DNA of 50,279 bases from Terriglobales bacterium (GCA_035624455.1 DASPRM010000099.1:1-50279); one strand, 5' to 3'. Shown: positions 18,821 to 27,594, numbered from the stretch's first letter. Program-made: numbers and translations. Notes: generated by a model not told the origin, from the sequence alone.

Positions 18821-18848
18821 AAGGCCGCCAATTCTGGCGGCCTTTCTT
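18821..18848 (+). terminator. Rho-independent terminator of clpC
   Basis: A perfect 10-bp stem, AAGGCCGCCA and TGGCGGCCTT, with loop ATTC, preceded by an A run and followed by TCTT. It starts 23 bp after the clpC stop codon. Confidence 0.88.
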
Positions 18849-18908
18849 ACACCCGATTGTGCGCACAAATTGCGAGTACCGAAAGGGGCCTCTTGACCCA
18901 GCAGGCTG

Positions 18909-19808
18909 CTACTGCTTTTTCTCTTCCTTTACGGTTGCTTCCTTGAACTTCGACTTTGTCTTGCCAGTGGTCTTGGCGGATGCTGCCTGCATGTCATCTG
19001 CCTTCACCGTCCAGAAATCCGGATTGGCTGCCAGGTAAGTTTTCGGCGGCCGGCTCATGTTCGGGTTAACGGAAATGATGTTGCTTTCCGAGGACTCCAG
19101 GCATTCGGCCACCATCGCCCCTAGGTTGTGCCTGACTGCCGGCGTGTACACCGCATCGATGGCTGCTTTGCGGTCTACATCCATATCCGCCAGCGACTTC
19201 ATCGGCACCACTGATACGAATGTATTGTTGGGCGCGCCCGCAACTGCCTGGTACTCAATCCAGTTGTCATCGATGTTCCCGCTCTTACGCAGTGACAAGA
19301 CCTCCTTCACCAGGTCCTCATATTTCATGGTCATTCCCGGTTTGACGTGATAAACCGTTACTCGCCAATACGTGGTCTGCGGGCCGTTAACCTTCGTCGG
19401 ATTCCAGGAGAGGTCGTCGCGGTACTTGTACATCTCGGCATGCGCCATCCGCTCCGACTCGGCCGCCTGGCTCAGCATTGACACATTCTTGACCATGGCC
19501 GCCTTCATCACCTTGCCGAATGCCTGGTCGAAGTTGCTAATGTCCTGAAACGAATTGTGGAAACTGACAAACGTGTAGTCCGACATGTTGCCGGTCATCG
19601 CAGTTCCGGCAATCCAATTCAGCTCCGCATTGTTCGAGTCAACCGCTTCCTTGATTTGGCTGACATACTTCGTAAAAGTAGGCCCTTTGCCCGAGTTGAC
19701 TTGTATGTGTTCCACCCAGACGTATTTTGAGATGCTTGCGTTGTCTTGCGCCCACCCTGCAAGGACCCAAAGTCCCAGCAGCAGTAAGAGGAACATCAGC
19801 TTTTTCAT
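18909..19808 (-). CDS. Secreted protein of unknown function
   Basis: 299 residues starting at ATG 19808, chosen for the AAGGAGTCAGCG ribosome site and because the signal peptide (1-20, KKLMFLLLLLGLWVLAGWAQ) starts there. The mature protein appears to contain two related alpha/beta halves (YVWVEHIQVNSGKGPTF near 30 and YWRVTVYHVKPGMTMKYE near 150), each followed by a similar helical segment and an FVSF or FVSV strand. This looks like a duplicated dimeric alpha-beta barrel fold. The C-terminus is Lys/Thr-rich and low complexity. No active-site motif is recognised. Confidence 0.78.
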   Translation of the reverse strand: MKKLMFLLLLLGLWVLAGWAQDNASISKYVWVEHIQVNSGKGPTFTKYVSQIKEAVDSNNAELNWIAGTAMTGNMSDYTFVSFHNSFQDISNFDQAFGKVMKAAMVKNVSMLSQAAESERMAHAEMYKYRDDLSWNPTKVNGPQTTYWRVTVYHVKPGMTMKYEDLVKEVLSLRKSGNIDDNWIEYQAVAGAPNNTFVSVVPMKSLADMDVDRKAAIDAVYTPAVRHNLGAMVAECLESSESNIISVNPNMSRPPKTYLAANPDFWTVKADDMQAASAKTTGKTKSKFKEATVKEEKKQ

Positions 19809-19956
19809 CGCTGACTCCTTTCTGAATTTAGATTTCTTCCGAGGGAATAAAACTAGGCCGCAACAGGACGAACTTGTAACGCGTGGCACTCTGCGATGCC
19901 GGACTCTATACCCCGCTCGCGCCCCCGTCAATTGCCCAAAAATGCAGCAGAAGCGC

Positions 19957-20136
19957 TGGACACGGATTGCCACGGATTCTCTTTTGACTTTTGTTTGGAC
20001 AATCAGCAATCAGCTAAACGGGAGGCTAGTCGAACTGCAGATGGGGAGTGCTAATGCTCAGGTAAGACCCAGACTTTTTGGGCTTTGGGGTTTAAATTTA
20101 ATTCCGATCCGTGTTAATCCTTGTGATCCGTGGCTG
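19957..20136. repeat. CCACGGATT-type inverted-repeat element, copy 2
   Basis: The left arm (ACACGGATTGCCACGGATT) and right arm (GATCCGTGTTAATCC...GATCCGTGGC) are inverted relative to each other and enclose about 120 bp without a gene. It sits between the promoter region of the 18909 gene and the end of the ClC gene. Its arms are more divergent than those of copy 1. Confidence 0.5.
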
Positions 20137-20139
20137 AGC

Positions 20140-21969
20140 TCACGCTCGCCGCACAAACCTCGCGATCCAGCCTTCCTCGCGCACGCCCTCTTCCTGGATA
20201 CGCCGCAGGCGCGCCGCCATGATCCCTTGCCGCCCCAGGTATCCCACCAGCTTCTTGGGATTTTCCCGGCTCACCACCGGCAACCGGCCTATGTTGTGCC
20301 GCAGCATTTTTTCCGCGGCTTCCGCTAGCACCTCATCGGGAAAGGTAATCACCGGCTCGCGATTCCCTGCTTCCAGGACCGTCATGCGTCCACCAGGATC
20401 CTGCTCCAAGGCCCGCAAAATGTCTCCCCGCGTCAGCATTCCCACCAGTTCGTCCTGACCGTTCACGATAGCCAGCCCCTGATGCTGAATCACCGTGGTA
20501 TCACGCGCCGCAATCCGCGCCGCCAATTCCCCGACCGAAACCTGATCCGAAATTTTTGGCACATTCGTGTCCATGGTCTCCGCCACCGGCACGATCTGCA
20601 GATCATCCGGCTCGTACTCCGCATGGATACGGAGTCCCCGCCGCACCAGCTTCTCGGTCATGATTGATGTCGGCAGGAAGAACATAGTGATACCGTCGGC
20701 AATCACGCTCACCAGCATCAGCGGAAGCACCGAGTTGTAATCGCGCGTCAGTTCGAAAGCGAAGATGATGAAGGCAAACGTCGCCCGCGAGGCCGCTCCA
20801 AACACCGCTCCCATGGCAACCAGGGCGAATGCTCCCGGAGCGATATGCGCACCTGGACTGATGCGGTTGATCATCATGCCTGTCGCCGAGCCCATGGCGG
20901 CGCTGGCCATGAACATGGGCGCGAGCAACCCTCCCGATGTCCCCGATCCCAGCGAGACCACCAGCGCCAGCGACTTGAAAATCATGACCACCAGCAACAG
21001 CTCCAGCGTCAATTTGCTCGTCAGGATGTCCGAGATCGTGTCGTATCCCACGCCCAGCACCCGCGGCACGAAGTAGCCGATCACTCCAAGCCCGACCGCT
21101 CCGATCGCCAGCCACCACATCGGATCGAGTGGTAGCCGCTCGAATCCGTCTTCCACCGCGTACAGCGCCTTGGTAAATCCCACTGCCGCCAATCCGCACA
21201 GCACTCCGAGAAGCAGATACCAGGGAAGCGCGTTGGGAACGCCGAAGTCCACCGCTCCCACCACGAACATCGGCCCCCGGCCCATGAGCACCAGGTGCAT
21301 GCTGGTGGCGATGGTGCTTGCAATCACCAGTGGAATAAACGATCGCGCCTTGAATTCGAACAGCAGAAGCTCGATGGCCAGAATGACCGCCGCAATCGGA
21401 GTGCTGAACGTCGCTGCCATGCCCGCTGCCGCTCCGCATGCCAGCAGCACCTTGCGCTCGGACGCAGTCGTGTGAAACAACTGGCCGAGCAGCGAGCCCA
21501 CTGCGCCGCCGGTCTGAATGATCGGGCCCTCCGCGCCAAACGGTCCGCCGGTGCCGATCGCGATCGCCGCCGACAGCGGTTTCAGCAGCGCAACCTTTGG
21601 CTCAATGCGGCTGCGGCTGACCAGCACCGCCTCCATGGCCTCGGGAATTCCATGTCCGCGAATTTTCGACGTGCCATACTTCGCCATCACGCCAACGATC
21701 AGACCGCCTATCACCGGGACCACGATGACCCACGGCCCCAGCGTGTTCAGCCGTGCGCTGGTGAATTGAAAGGAAACGCGATGAAAGAAGGCGAGGTTGG
21801 TGAAGAAGCCAATCAGGTTGTAGAGCAGGTAAGCAATTATTCCTGCGCCTGCGCCAATTACCGCCGCCAAAAGCGAAACCCAAACCATCCGGAACTTGGC
21901 TTGCGGCGAAACGCTTTCGATGGCCACGCCGGAGATAGACAGCCGCTGTTCGCGTTCATTCCCGCCCAC
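20140..21969 (-). CDS. ClC-family chloride channel/transporter with C-terminal CBS domains
   Basis: About 609 residues. The ClC core (about 30-440, some ten or more membrane helices) has the three selectivity motifs: GHGIPEAME, GPFGAEGPIIQ with the gating Glu, and GTSGGLLAPMF. Two CBS domains follow (about 460-590, TLDTNV-type start through GRLPVVSRENPKKLVGYLGR), likely sensing nucleotides. GTG 21969 is preferred because GGAGG lies 8 bp upstream; ATG 21975 is only 2 bp from the same site but remains possible. The gene follows the MarR gene by about 85 bp on the same strand, so chloride or proton exchange is probably under that regulator. Confidence 0.9.
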   Translation of the reverse strand: MGGNEREQRLSISGVAIESVSPQAKFRMVWVSLLAAVIGAGAGIIAYLLYNLIGFFTNLAFFHRVSFQFTSARLNTLGPWVIVVPVIGGLIVGVMAKYGTSKIRGHGIPEAMEAVLVSRSRIEPKVALLKPLSAAIAIGTGGPFGAEGPIIQTGGAVGSLLGQLFHTTASERKVLLACGAAAGMAATFSTPIAAVILAIELLLFEFKARSFIPLVIASTIATSMHLVLMGRGPMFVVGAVDFGVPNALPWYLLLGVLCGLAAVGFTKALYAVEDGFERLPLDPMWWLAIGAVGLGVIGYFVPRVLGVGYDTISDILTSKLTLELLLVVMIFKSLALVVSLGSGTSGGLLAPMFMASAAMGSATGMMINRISPGAHIAPGAFALVAMGAVFGAASRATFAFIIFAFELTRDYNSVLPLMLVSVIADGITMFFLPTSIMTEKLVRRGLRIHAEYEPDDLQIVPVAETMDTNVPKISDQVSVGELAARIAARDTTVIQHQGLAIVNGQDELVGMLTRGDILRALEQDPGGRMTVLEAGNREPVITFPDEVLAEAAEKMLRHNIGRLPVVSRENPKKLVGYLGRQGIMAARLRRIQEEGVREEGWIARFVRRA

Positions 21970-22054
21970 GTGCATCTCCTCCAGTTGACCGCGGCTTCCC
22001 CGGAATGGAAACGCCTGCTGTGACCTCGAGCAGGCGTAAGGGAGTTGTCGCAGG

Positions 22055-22510
22055 TCAGGACTTGGATCGGTGGCGGCCTTCGGCGCGCGAACTGGTTGAC
22101 AGCACCTGGCGCAGCGAACTGACCAGGGTTGGCCCCAGCGTCCGCAATTCGTCCCGATGATGGATCGCAAGGTCGCGCAGCACCTTCTCTCCCTTGGGAG
22201 TCAGGTCCAGCAGCACCTGCCGCCGGTCAGCCCCCGCGCGGCGGCGTCGGATCAGCCCCTGCGCCGCCAGGCGGTCGACTAACTCGACCGTGCTGTGATG
22301 CTGGATCTGCAGCCGTTCGGCCAACTCCCCAATGCTGCCTTGCGTTCCCTGCGGCAGGCCCTTCAGCGCCAGCATCAGTTGGTACTGCTGCGGCTTCAAC
22401 CCGGCCGAGCGCGCTACCTGTTCGCTGAAGCGAAGAAAGCGGCGAATCTGGTAACGGAACTGCGCCATGGCCTGGTAATCGGGCTGGGAGACGTCGCGTC
22501 TGGATGCCAT
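22055..22510 (-). CDS. MarR-family transcriptional regulator
   Basis: 151 residues with the winged-helix MarR fold: a helix RRFLRFSEQVAR, the recognition region GELAERLQIQHHSTVELVDRLAAQG (residues about 62-86) and the basic wing RRRRAGADRRQVLLDLTPKG. MarR dimers bind palindromes and usually repress themselves and a neighbour. A perfect 8-bp inverted repeat lies 14 bp upstream of the start codon, and the ClC channel gene follows in the same direction. The gene therefore probably autoregulates the marR-clc unit. The inducing ligand is unknown. Confidence 0.9.
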   Translation of the reverse strand: MASRRDVSQPDYQAMAQFRYQIRRFLRFSEQVARSAGLKPQQYQLMLALKGLPQGTQGSIGELAERLQIQHHSTVELVDRLAAQGLIRRRRAGADRRQVLLDLTPKGEKVLRDLAIHHRDELRTLGPTLVSSLRQVLSTSSRAEGRHRSKS

Positions 22511-22523
22511 CGATCCACTCTCA

Positions 22524-22544
22524 TTGTATCGTCTGGCGATACAA
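22524..22544 (-). promoter_or_regulatory. Putative MarR operator (TTGTATCG-N5-CGATACAA)
   Basis: Two perfect 8-bp arms separated by 5 bp, centred about 24 bp upstream of the MarR start codon. Length and symmetry suit a MarR dimer. Confidence 0.72.
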
Positions 22545-22980
22545 AACTGAAATTGGCTTACTTGGCGCGGGAAATCGCGGAAGACCCTGGGTGCTGGTCG
22601 TGAAAAACTCCGGGGCTGCCCCTCCTCCCGCCCGGCATTTCCCGTCCAGCCTGCTAGGCAGCGTACCTGCGCGGCCCCCTGAAGTCAATGCAATCAGTCG
22701 TATTGCGACACAGAGCGTATCTGTTTCGCGAGCAGTCCCCTCGGTGGCCCACTCTTCCGCGCTCTTTTGGCGGAGGGTGGGAATCACAAGCTCGACCCTC
22801 CCCTCGAACGTCATCCGAGCGACGCGCCCGGCTTGCTTTTTCGACCCGCGCTTTCTGCGGGTCGCGAGCGCAAAGTCGAAGGATCTTGCGCTTTTCATCC
22901 AGCGAACCTCGCCCCTTCAACTTCGAACTTCGCCCGATTTCAGATCACACGATTACCCTTTACCCGATGCCCCGATCCTC
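22545..22980. repeat. Repeat-containing spacer upstream of purB
   Basis: Positions 22744-22790 contain a CCCACTCTTCCGC...GCGGAGGGTGGG-type hairpin, related to one at 24572-24612. Positions 22809-22895 contain the GTCATCCGAGCGACGC repeat with its GACCCGCG core. Positions 22928-22980 are a run of CCCGATT-like units. No gene is seen. Confidence 0.55.
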
Positions 22981-23021
22981 CTGAGGGTGCCCCGTTCAAG
23001 CCCAGCTTGGGCGGGGTTTTT
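22981..23021 (+). terminator. Terminator-like hairpin of the GAGGGTGCCCC family
   Basis: CCCCGTTCAAGC (22990-23001) and GCTTGGGCGGGG (23005-23016) form a 12-bp stem with two G-U pairs, then TTTTT. It lies upstream of purB, with no plus-strand gene directly before it. Confidence 0.6.
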
Positions 23022-23092
23022 CCATGCATTTACAATACCTTGTTGCGCACTGGGCGGCTGCTCCGGCTCCGCATTCCCTGGAGGAATACTAC

Positions 23093-24445
23093 TTGATCCC
23101 TCGCTATACCCGTCCCGAGATGGGGCGCATCTGGAGCGACAAACACAAATTCCGCAAGTGGCTGGAAGTCGAGCTCGCCGCCACGGAAACCTTGGCCGAG
23201 GCTGGTCTGGTTCCCAACGCTGCCGCCAAAGCAATCCGCCAGCACGCCGGCTTCGACCTGGAGCGCATCGACGCCCTCGAAGCAGAGGTGAAGCACGACG
23301 TCATCGCCTTCACCACAGCTGTCGCTGAGAAGATCGGTCCCGAAGCCCGCTGGCTGCACTTCGGCCTGACGTCGAATGATGTCGTCGACACCGCCCAGGC
23401 TCTCCAGATCCGCGAAGCTTCGGCCATCCTCAGCCGCGACCTCGTGCGCTTGCACGAGGTCCTCCGCCAGCGCGCGCTGGAATTTCGCCACACACCAATG
23501 ATCGGACGCACCCACGGGGTGCACGCCGAGCCCATCACTTTCGGCCTCAAACTGGCAAATTTCTATGACGAAGTCTCGCGCGACATCGAGCGTTTCGATC
23601 GTGCCGCTGAAGAAATGCGTGTTGGTAAGTTTTCTGGAGCAGTTGGCAACGGCGCTCATCTCGATCCCGAACTCGAGGAGAAGATCTGCCACCGGCTTGG
23701 CTTAAAGCCGGCTCCGATAACCTCCCAGGTGATCGCCCGCGATCGGCACGCCAACTATCTGGCGACCCTCGCGGTAATCGCCTGCACCCTGGATCGCATG
23801 GCCACGGAAATCCGCCACCTGCAGCGAACGGAAGTGCGCGAAGCCGAAGAATATTTCAGCGAAAAACAAAAAGGCTCGTCGGCGATGCCGCACAAGCGCA
23901 ATCCTGTCACCGCCGAGCAGATCAGCGGCCTGTCGCGGGTGGTGCGCGGCAACGCCCAGGCGGCTTTCGAAAATGTCGCCTTGTGGCACGAGCGCGACAT
24001 TTCGCACTCTTCAGTGGAACGCATCATTCTTCCCGATTCCACCATCCTGCTGGACTACCTGCTCGCAAAAAGCAGCAACCTGATCGAGACGCTGATCGTC
24101 TATCCCGAGCGCATGCTGGCCAACCTGAACAGCACCGGCGGTCTGGTCTTCAGCGGACAATTGCTGCTCGATCTGGTGGAGCAGGGAGTAAGCCGGGAAG
24201 ATGCCTATCGCATCGTGCAAGGCCACGCCATGCGAGCCTGGAATGACGGCGGCAATTTTCGCGAGATGATCCTGGCTGACCCGGAAATCACTTCTCGCAT
24301 TCCCCGCCGGGAACTCGAGCGCGCCTTCGACCTCGACCGCCAGTTGCGCAACGTGGACAAGATTTTCGATCGCGTATTGGGCGCCAGCTCTGCAGCAAGG
24401 AGCGTCAGCCTCAAAGCCGGAAAGACCGAAAAGGTCGGCCGCTGA
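23093..24445 (+). CDS. purB: Adenylosuccinate lyase
   Basis: 450 residues. It cleaves SAICAR to AICAR and adenylosuccinate to AMP, two fumarate-releasing steps of purine synthesis in the cytoplasm. The fumarase/aspartase superfamily signature GSSAMPHKRNP contains the catalytic Ser loop. TSNDVVDTA and the GRTHGVHAEP histidine region are also intact. The start is TTG 23093, placed by the strong GGAGG site 8 bp upstream and by the standard IPRYTRPEMGRIWSD beginning; an in-frame ATG at 23024 overlaps the preceding hairpin and adds unconserved residues. A terminator repeat follows 16 bp after the stop codon. Confidence 0.95.
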   Translation: MIPRYTRPEMGRIWSDKHKFRKWLEVELAATETLAEAGLVPNAAAKAIRQHAGFDLERIDALEAEVKHDVIAFTTAVAEKIGPEARWLHFGLTSNDVVDTAQALQIREASAILSRDLVRLHEVLRQRALEFRHTPMIGRTHGVHAEPITFGLKLANFYDEVSRDIERFDRAAEEMRVGKFSGAVGNGAHLDPELEEKICHRLGLKPAPITSQVIARDRHANYLATLAVIACTLDRMATEIRHLQRTEVREAEEYFSEKQKGSSAMPHKRNPVTAEQISGLSRVVRGNAQAAFENVALWHERDISHSSVERIILPDSTILLDYLLAKSSNLIETLIVYPERMLANLNSTGGLVFSGQLLLDLVEQGVSREDAYRIVQGHAMRAWNDGGNFREMILADPEITSRIPRRELERAFDLDRQLRNVDKIFDRVLGASSAARSVSLKAGKTEKVGR

Positions 24446-24460
24446 TTCCTCCCTATAATC

Positions 24461-24503
24461 CTGAGGGTGCCCCGTTCAAGCGCAGCTTGGGCGGGGTGGT
24501 TTG
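24461..24503 (+). terminator. Terminator-like hairpin after purB
   Basis: CCCCGTTCAAGC and GCTTGGGCGGGG with a 3-nt loop, followed by TGGTTT, a weak T tract. The rest of the gap to 24775 holds a CCCACCCCTCCAC...GCGGAGGGTGGG hairpin (24572-24612), a CCGCTGACGGCTGATT run (about 24661-24676) and no gene. Confidence 0.6.
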
Positions 24504-24775
24504 CTCACAGAGAGTCGGCTTCCCCAATCAAAGTTCTCCGTTGTCACGACGCTCCTGAGGTTTTTCATTCGGGTGGGCCCACCCCTCCACACTCCTTTGC
24601 GGAGGGTGGGATCTTGCGTTTCCAGCCACTTGCGTACTCAGGCCCTATTGCCAGCTGCCAACCGCTGACGGCTGATTCCTGATCACATCCCTCTGTGACA
24701 GCCGACCGCGACGAGCGTTTTTTTCCGCCCTATGATTTTCCTAGAGATCGAGGCTTACTCTCAGAGGAGGGTGCC

Positions 24776-25447
24776 GTGTTTGAAGCAGAAGTCGAACTTG
24801 AAAAAAAGTCTTCCTCCATTGGACCGCTGCTCCTGGTTCTCGCGCTGCTGTTCGTGATCGTCGGTAGCATCGGCTACTTCTTCTATCAGAGCCGGATCGG
24901 CTTGTCTTCCCAGGAAGCCACCGCTGTGGTCAACGAATACCTGGACTCCAAGGGTCCGGCCATCGTGCATTTTCATGCCGGCAACGTCATGCCCAGCGTG
25001 GACGAGAAGCCGCGTGATCCGCATTACAAGCTGCTGGAAAAAGCCGGCATCGTCACGCTGAAACCGACTGTCGGCGGCGGCACCTATGTGGTGGTCACCC
25101 CGGCTGGCCAGAGGGAGTTCTCGGAGCTACCCGGCTTCAAAAAGTTCAAGAACACCGATGGCACCGAGACGTATGTGGCCCCGCTGGCTCAGCGCAAGCT
25201 GGTCTCGCTGTCCAAGGTAACTATGGTCAGCCCCAGCATCGCCAAGGTGGAATTTTCCTGGAAGTGGGAGCCCACGCGTCTGGGTGAGGTCTTCGATCTC
25301 AATAGCACGGCCATCAAGACCTTCAACACCTGGGACCGCGGCACTCTTATTCAAAAATATGGCGCCGACTACTACCACGCCACACCTACCCAGGAAGCCC
25401 TGAACCTGGTGAAGACCGACAAGGGTTGGAAGATCTCGACTGAGTAA
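24776..25447 (+). CDS. Single-pass membrane protein of unknown function
   Basis: 223 residues starting at GTG 24776, chosen for the AGAGGAGGGTGCC site; a GTG 81 bp upstream lacks one. A short acidic N-terminus precedes one membrane helix (about 15-38, LLLVLALLFVIVGSIGYFF). The remaining 180 residues would be periplasmic, with EATAVVNEYLDSKGPAIVHF, GGGTYVVVTPAGQREF, KVEFSWKWEPTRLGEVFDL and a terminal DKGWKISTE. The mixed helix/strand pattern and closing tryptophan segment resemble small NTF2-like or DUF4878-type periplasmic domains, but no family is assigned with confidence. A terminator follows. Confidence 0.75.
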   Translation: MFEAEVELEKKSSSIGPLLLVLALLFVIVGSIGYFFYQSRIGLSSQEATAVVNEYLDSKGPAIVHFHAGNVMPSVDEKPRDPHYKLLEKAGIVTLKPTVGGGTYVVVTPAGQREFSELPGFKKFKNTDGTETYVAPLAQRKLVSLSKVTMVSPSIAKVEFSWKWEPTRLGEVFDLNSTAIKTFNTWDRGTLIQKYGADYYHATPTQEALNLVKTDKGWKISTE

Positions 25448-25470
25448 TTGGTTGAAATCCTATCCCTCGG

Positions 25471-25502
25471 AACCCGTTCAGCTCAGGCTGGGCGGGTTTC
25501 TT
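25471..25502 (+). terminator. Rho-independent terminator-like hairpin
   Basis: AACCCGTTCAGC and GCTGGGCGGGTT pair around loop TCAG, then TCTT. It lies 23 bp after the 24776 gene and before the convergent DoxX gene. Confidence 0.65.
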
Positions 25503-25532
25503 CACTTAGTTTTCCGTTTACAATTTTCCTGA

Positions 25533-25940
25533 CTACAGTTTCTTCAGCTTCCAGATCGCTGCATCCACCGAGAGCGCTCCCGCGCCTGCAATCAACAAGC
25601 AAAGATTCGCCGCCAGCAAGGTCAACGGGTATTCGAACCCGAGCGGATTGAAAAAGCCATTCTTCAGGTGCACGGTGAATATCGCGCCCAGCATATCGAT
25701 CACCAGCAACGCCGCTCCCACGCGCGTCAGCACTCCCAGCAACAGCGAGGCTCCGCCCAGGAACTCCGCGAAAGCCGCAAAATACGCCGCAAAGGCCGGC
25801 AAACCCAGCTTGCCGAAGAACGCCACCGTCCCACCCAGCCCGAACACGAACAGCTTCTGCCCCCCATGGATCAGAGCCACAATTCCCACCACCACCCGCA
25901 GCACCAGTAGCCCCCAATCCTGCGCCCGCCAGTTCGTCAT
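25533..25940 (-). CDS. DoxX-family membrane protein
   Basis: 135 residues with four membrane helices. The DoxX pattern is clear: LLVLRVVVGIVALIHGGQKLFVFG at the start, GLPAFAAYFAAFAEFLGG, GAALLVIDMLGAIFTVH and PLTLLAANLCLLIAG. DoxX-like proteins are linked to redox, thiol or quinone-related stress in membranes, but their biochemical activity is poorly defined. An AGGAGG site lies 8 bp upstream of the ATG. A MarR gene lies about 210 bp upstream on the same strand, and an operator-like sequence precedes doxX, so repression by that regulator is likely. Confidence 0.88.
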   Translation of the reverse strand: MTNWRAQDWGLLVLRVVVGIVALIHGGQKLFVFGLGGTVAFFGKLGLPAFAAYFAAFAEFLGGASLLLGVLTRVGAALLVIDMLGAIFTVHLKNGFFNPLGFEYPLTLLAANLCLLIAGAGALSVDAAIWKLKKL

Positions 25941-25971
25941 AAGCTGCCTCCTGTCGCTAATAAATGTCGTG

Positions 25972-25988
25972 ACAACAACTATCGTCGC
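25972..25988 (-). promoter_or_regulatory. Possible MarR operator upstream of the DoxX gene
   Basis: ACAACAACTATCGTCGC matches 12 of 17 positions of the perfect palindrome upstream of the MarR gene (26619-26635), including the shared core ACTATCGT. It is centred 40 bp upstream of the DoxX start. Confidence 0.42.
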
Positions 25989-26070
25989 AAAAAATTATGA
26001 CCGGGGCCCGCCCCACCCCGCTCCAACTGTGGCCCACCTGATTCGCAATTTCCCCGATCACACCAGGCCC

Positions 26071-26114
26071 TTGAGGGTGCCCCCCCTTCAAGCGCGGCAT
26101 AGGCGGGGTTTTCC
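26071..26114 (+). repeat. Degenerate GAGGGTGCCCC hairpin repeat
   Basis: CCCCCCTTCAAGCGCGGCAT...GGCGGGGTTTT retains the family outline, but the loop side of the stem no longer pairs well. It lies between two minus-strand genes and so cannot terminate a plus-strand gene nearby. Confidence 0.45.
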
Positions 26115-26149
26115 GCAGATCGAGTTGCTCTTGGCCGACGTTTCCATCT

Positions 26150-26614
26150 TCACGCTCCTCGCGCCCGCTCCAGCAGCTCCGACAATGTCCGCAGCTCCTC
26201 CGCCTTGAGTCCCTTTAGCAATGTCTTCTGCAGACCCACCAGGGGAGCGTCCAATTCGTCCAGCAAGTCCAGTCCCCGGCGCAGGATGCGGGCTATCACC
26301 ACGCGCCGGTCTTTGCTGTCACGCGCCCGCTGCAGCAGGCCACGCTTCTCCATTCGGTCGAGCAAGCGCGTGATATCAGGATCGCGCGTTATCATGCGCT
26401 CGCCAATCTCCCCGCAAGGAAGCCCCGCCTTGCCCGCGCCCCGCAAGATGCGCAGCACGTTGTACTGCGTCGCCGACAAGCCGAAGGGTTTCAGTACGGC
26501 TGCCTCCTTGCGCGCCAGTGCGTCGGCCGTGCGCTGCAGGTTCAGATAGACCTCCGCTTCCAGGCTGACGAACGGTTTGCGCTGCTTGATCTCGCCCTGT
26601 AAGTGGGGAGTCAC
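26150..26614 (-). CDS. MarR-family transcriptional regulator
   Basis: 154 residues. The winged helix is clear: LSATQYNVLRILRGAG, then GEIGERM, recognition helix RDPDITRLLDRMEKRGL (about 78-94), and wing RARDSKDRRVVIARIL. The DPDITRLLDR helix with a DSKDRR wing is typical of regulators that control DoxX/YdaS-type or redox-linked genes, and a DoxX gene follows on the same strand. A perfect palindrome ends 5 bp before the start codon and should be its own operator. Confidence 0.9.
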   Translation of the reverse strand: MTPHLQGEIKQRKPFVSLEAEVYLNLQRTADALARKEAAVLKPFGLSATQYNVLRILRGAGKAGLPCGEIGERMITRDPDITRLLDRMEKRGLLQRARDSKDRRVVIARILRRGLDLLDELDAPLVGLQKTLLKGLKAEELRTLSELLERARGA

Positions 26615-26618
26615 AGGA

Positions 26619-26635
26619 ATAACGATAGTCGTTAT
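26619..26635 (-). promoter_or_regulatory. Putative MarR operator (ATAACGA-N3-TCGTTAT)
   Basis: Perfect 7-bp arms separated by 3 bp, located 5-21 bp upstream of the MarR start codon. A related site precedes the DoxX gene at 25972. Confidence 0.72.
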
Positions 26636-26659
26636 AACAGCGATATGTCAAACTGGAAT

Positions 26660-26833
26660 AGCCCACGGATTACGCGGATTCACATAGACACAGAAGACAA
26701 AAATCGAAGGATCTCATTTTTGGTTGCAGGGCTGCACCTTGGGGCGGCCTGAGAGCCTGACAAAGCGGCTAATTCGCGTACAGATCCTGAATTTGACAAA
26801 ACTGATCCGTGCAAATCCCTGCAATCCGTGGCT
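26660..26833. repeat. CCACGGATT-type inverted-repeat element, copy 3
   Basis: The left arm GCCCACGGATTACGCGGATT (26661-26680) and a right arm ending GCAATCCGTGGC are inverted. The 120-bp interior has no gene. It lies between the MarR promoter and the larB stop codon. Confidence 0.5.
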
Positions 26834-26847
26834 GCAGTTTCCTGCCT

Positions 26848-27594
26848 TCACCCGCGGTTGATCACCGAGGCCACGTAGCCCGCCCCAAAGCCGTTGTCGA
26901 TATTCACCACGCTCACGTTCGAAGCGCACGAGTTCAGCATTCCCAGCAGCGCTGCCAGACCCTGGAACGATGCTCCGTAACCCACGCTGGTCGGCACGGC
27001 GATTACCGGCACGCCCACCAGGCCTCCGACCACGCTGGGCAACGCGCCCTCCATCCCCGCGACTACGATCACCACGCGCGAGGCTGCCAGCACCTTGCGG
27101 CTCGCGAGCAACCGGTGGATGCCCGCCACGCCCACGTCATAGACGTGTTCCACGTCGTTGCCCATCACGTCAGCCGTCAGCACCGCTTCTTCCGCCACCG
27201 GAATGTCACTGGTCCCTGCGGAGATCACCGCGATTTTGCCCTTGCCGTATTTTTTCCGGTCCTGGCGCAGCACAATTCCCCGCGCCAGCGGGTGATATTC
27301 CGCCTTGGCCGACACCGCTTTTACGGCTTCGTATTGCTGTTCTGTCGCCCGCGTGGCCAGCACATTGGTGCGGCGCTCGGCCAGGCGATGGAAAATCCCG
27401 GCAACCTGCTGCGGCGTTTTGCCCTGCCCGAACACCACCTCCGGCATGCCGGCCCGCAGCACGCGGTGGTGGTCCACCTTGGCGAAACCCAGGTCCTCGA
27501 AAGGCATGTGCCGCATTCTCTGCACAGCTTCATCCGGCGACACCGCTCCCCGTCGAACCTGTTGCAGCAATCGCTTGAGCTCTTCTGGCTTCAT
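26848..27594 (-). CDS. larB: Nickel pincer cofactor biosynthesis protein LarB (NaAD carboxylase/hydrolase)
   Basis: 248 residues. LarB carboxylates the pyridinium ring of nicotinic acid adenine dinucleotide and releases AMP, the first step to the nickel-pincer nucleotide used by lactate racemase and relatives. The N-terminal half starts [18 protein letters not shown] and has the [19 protein letters not shown] block. The C-terminal PurE-like half contains [33 protein letters not shown] and [10 protein letters not shown], as in known LarB proteins. LarC and LarE are not in this window. The gene is divergent from ubiX. Confidence 0.93.
   Translation of the reverse strand: MKPEELKRLLQQVRRGAVSPDEAVQRMRHMPFEDLGFAKVDHHRVLRAGMPEVVFGQGKTPQQVAGIFHRLAERRTNVLATRATEQQYEAVKAVSAKAEYHPLARGIVLRQDRKKYGKGKIAVISAGTSDIPVAEEAVLTADVMGNDVEHVYDVGVAGIHRLLASRKVLAASRVVIVVAGMEGALPSVVGGLVGVPVIAVPTSVGYGASFQGLAALLGMLNSCASNVSVVNIDNGFGAGYVASVINRG

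Noticed and set aside
20047-20060. GAGTGCTAA resembling a CIRCE half-site.
   Set aside because: Only one arm is present and there is no chaperone gene next to it.
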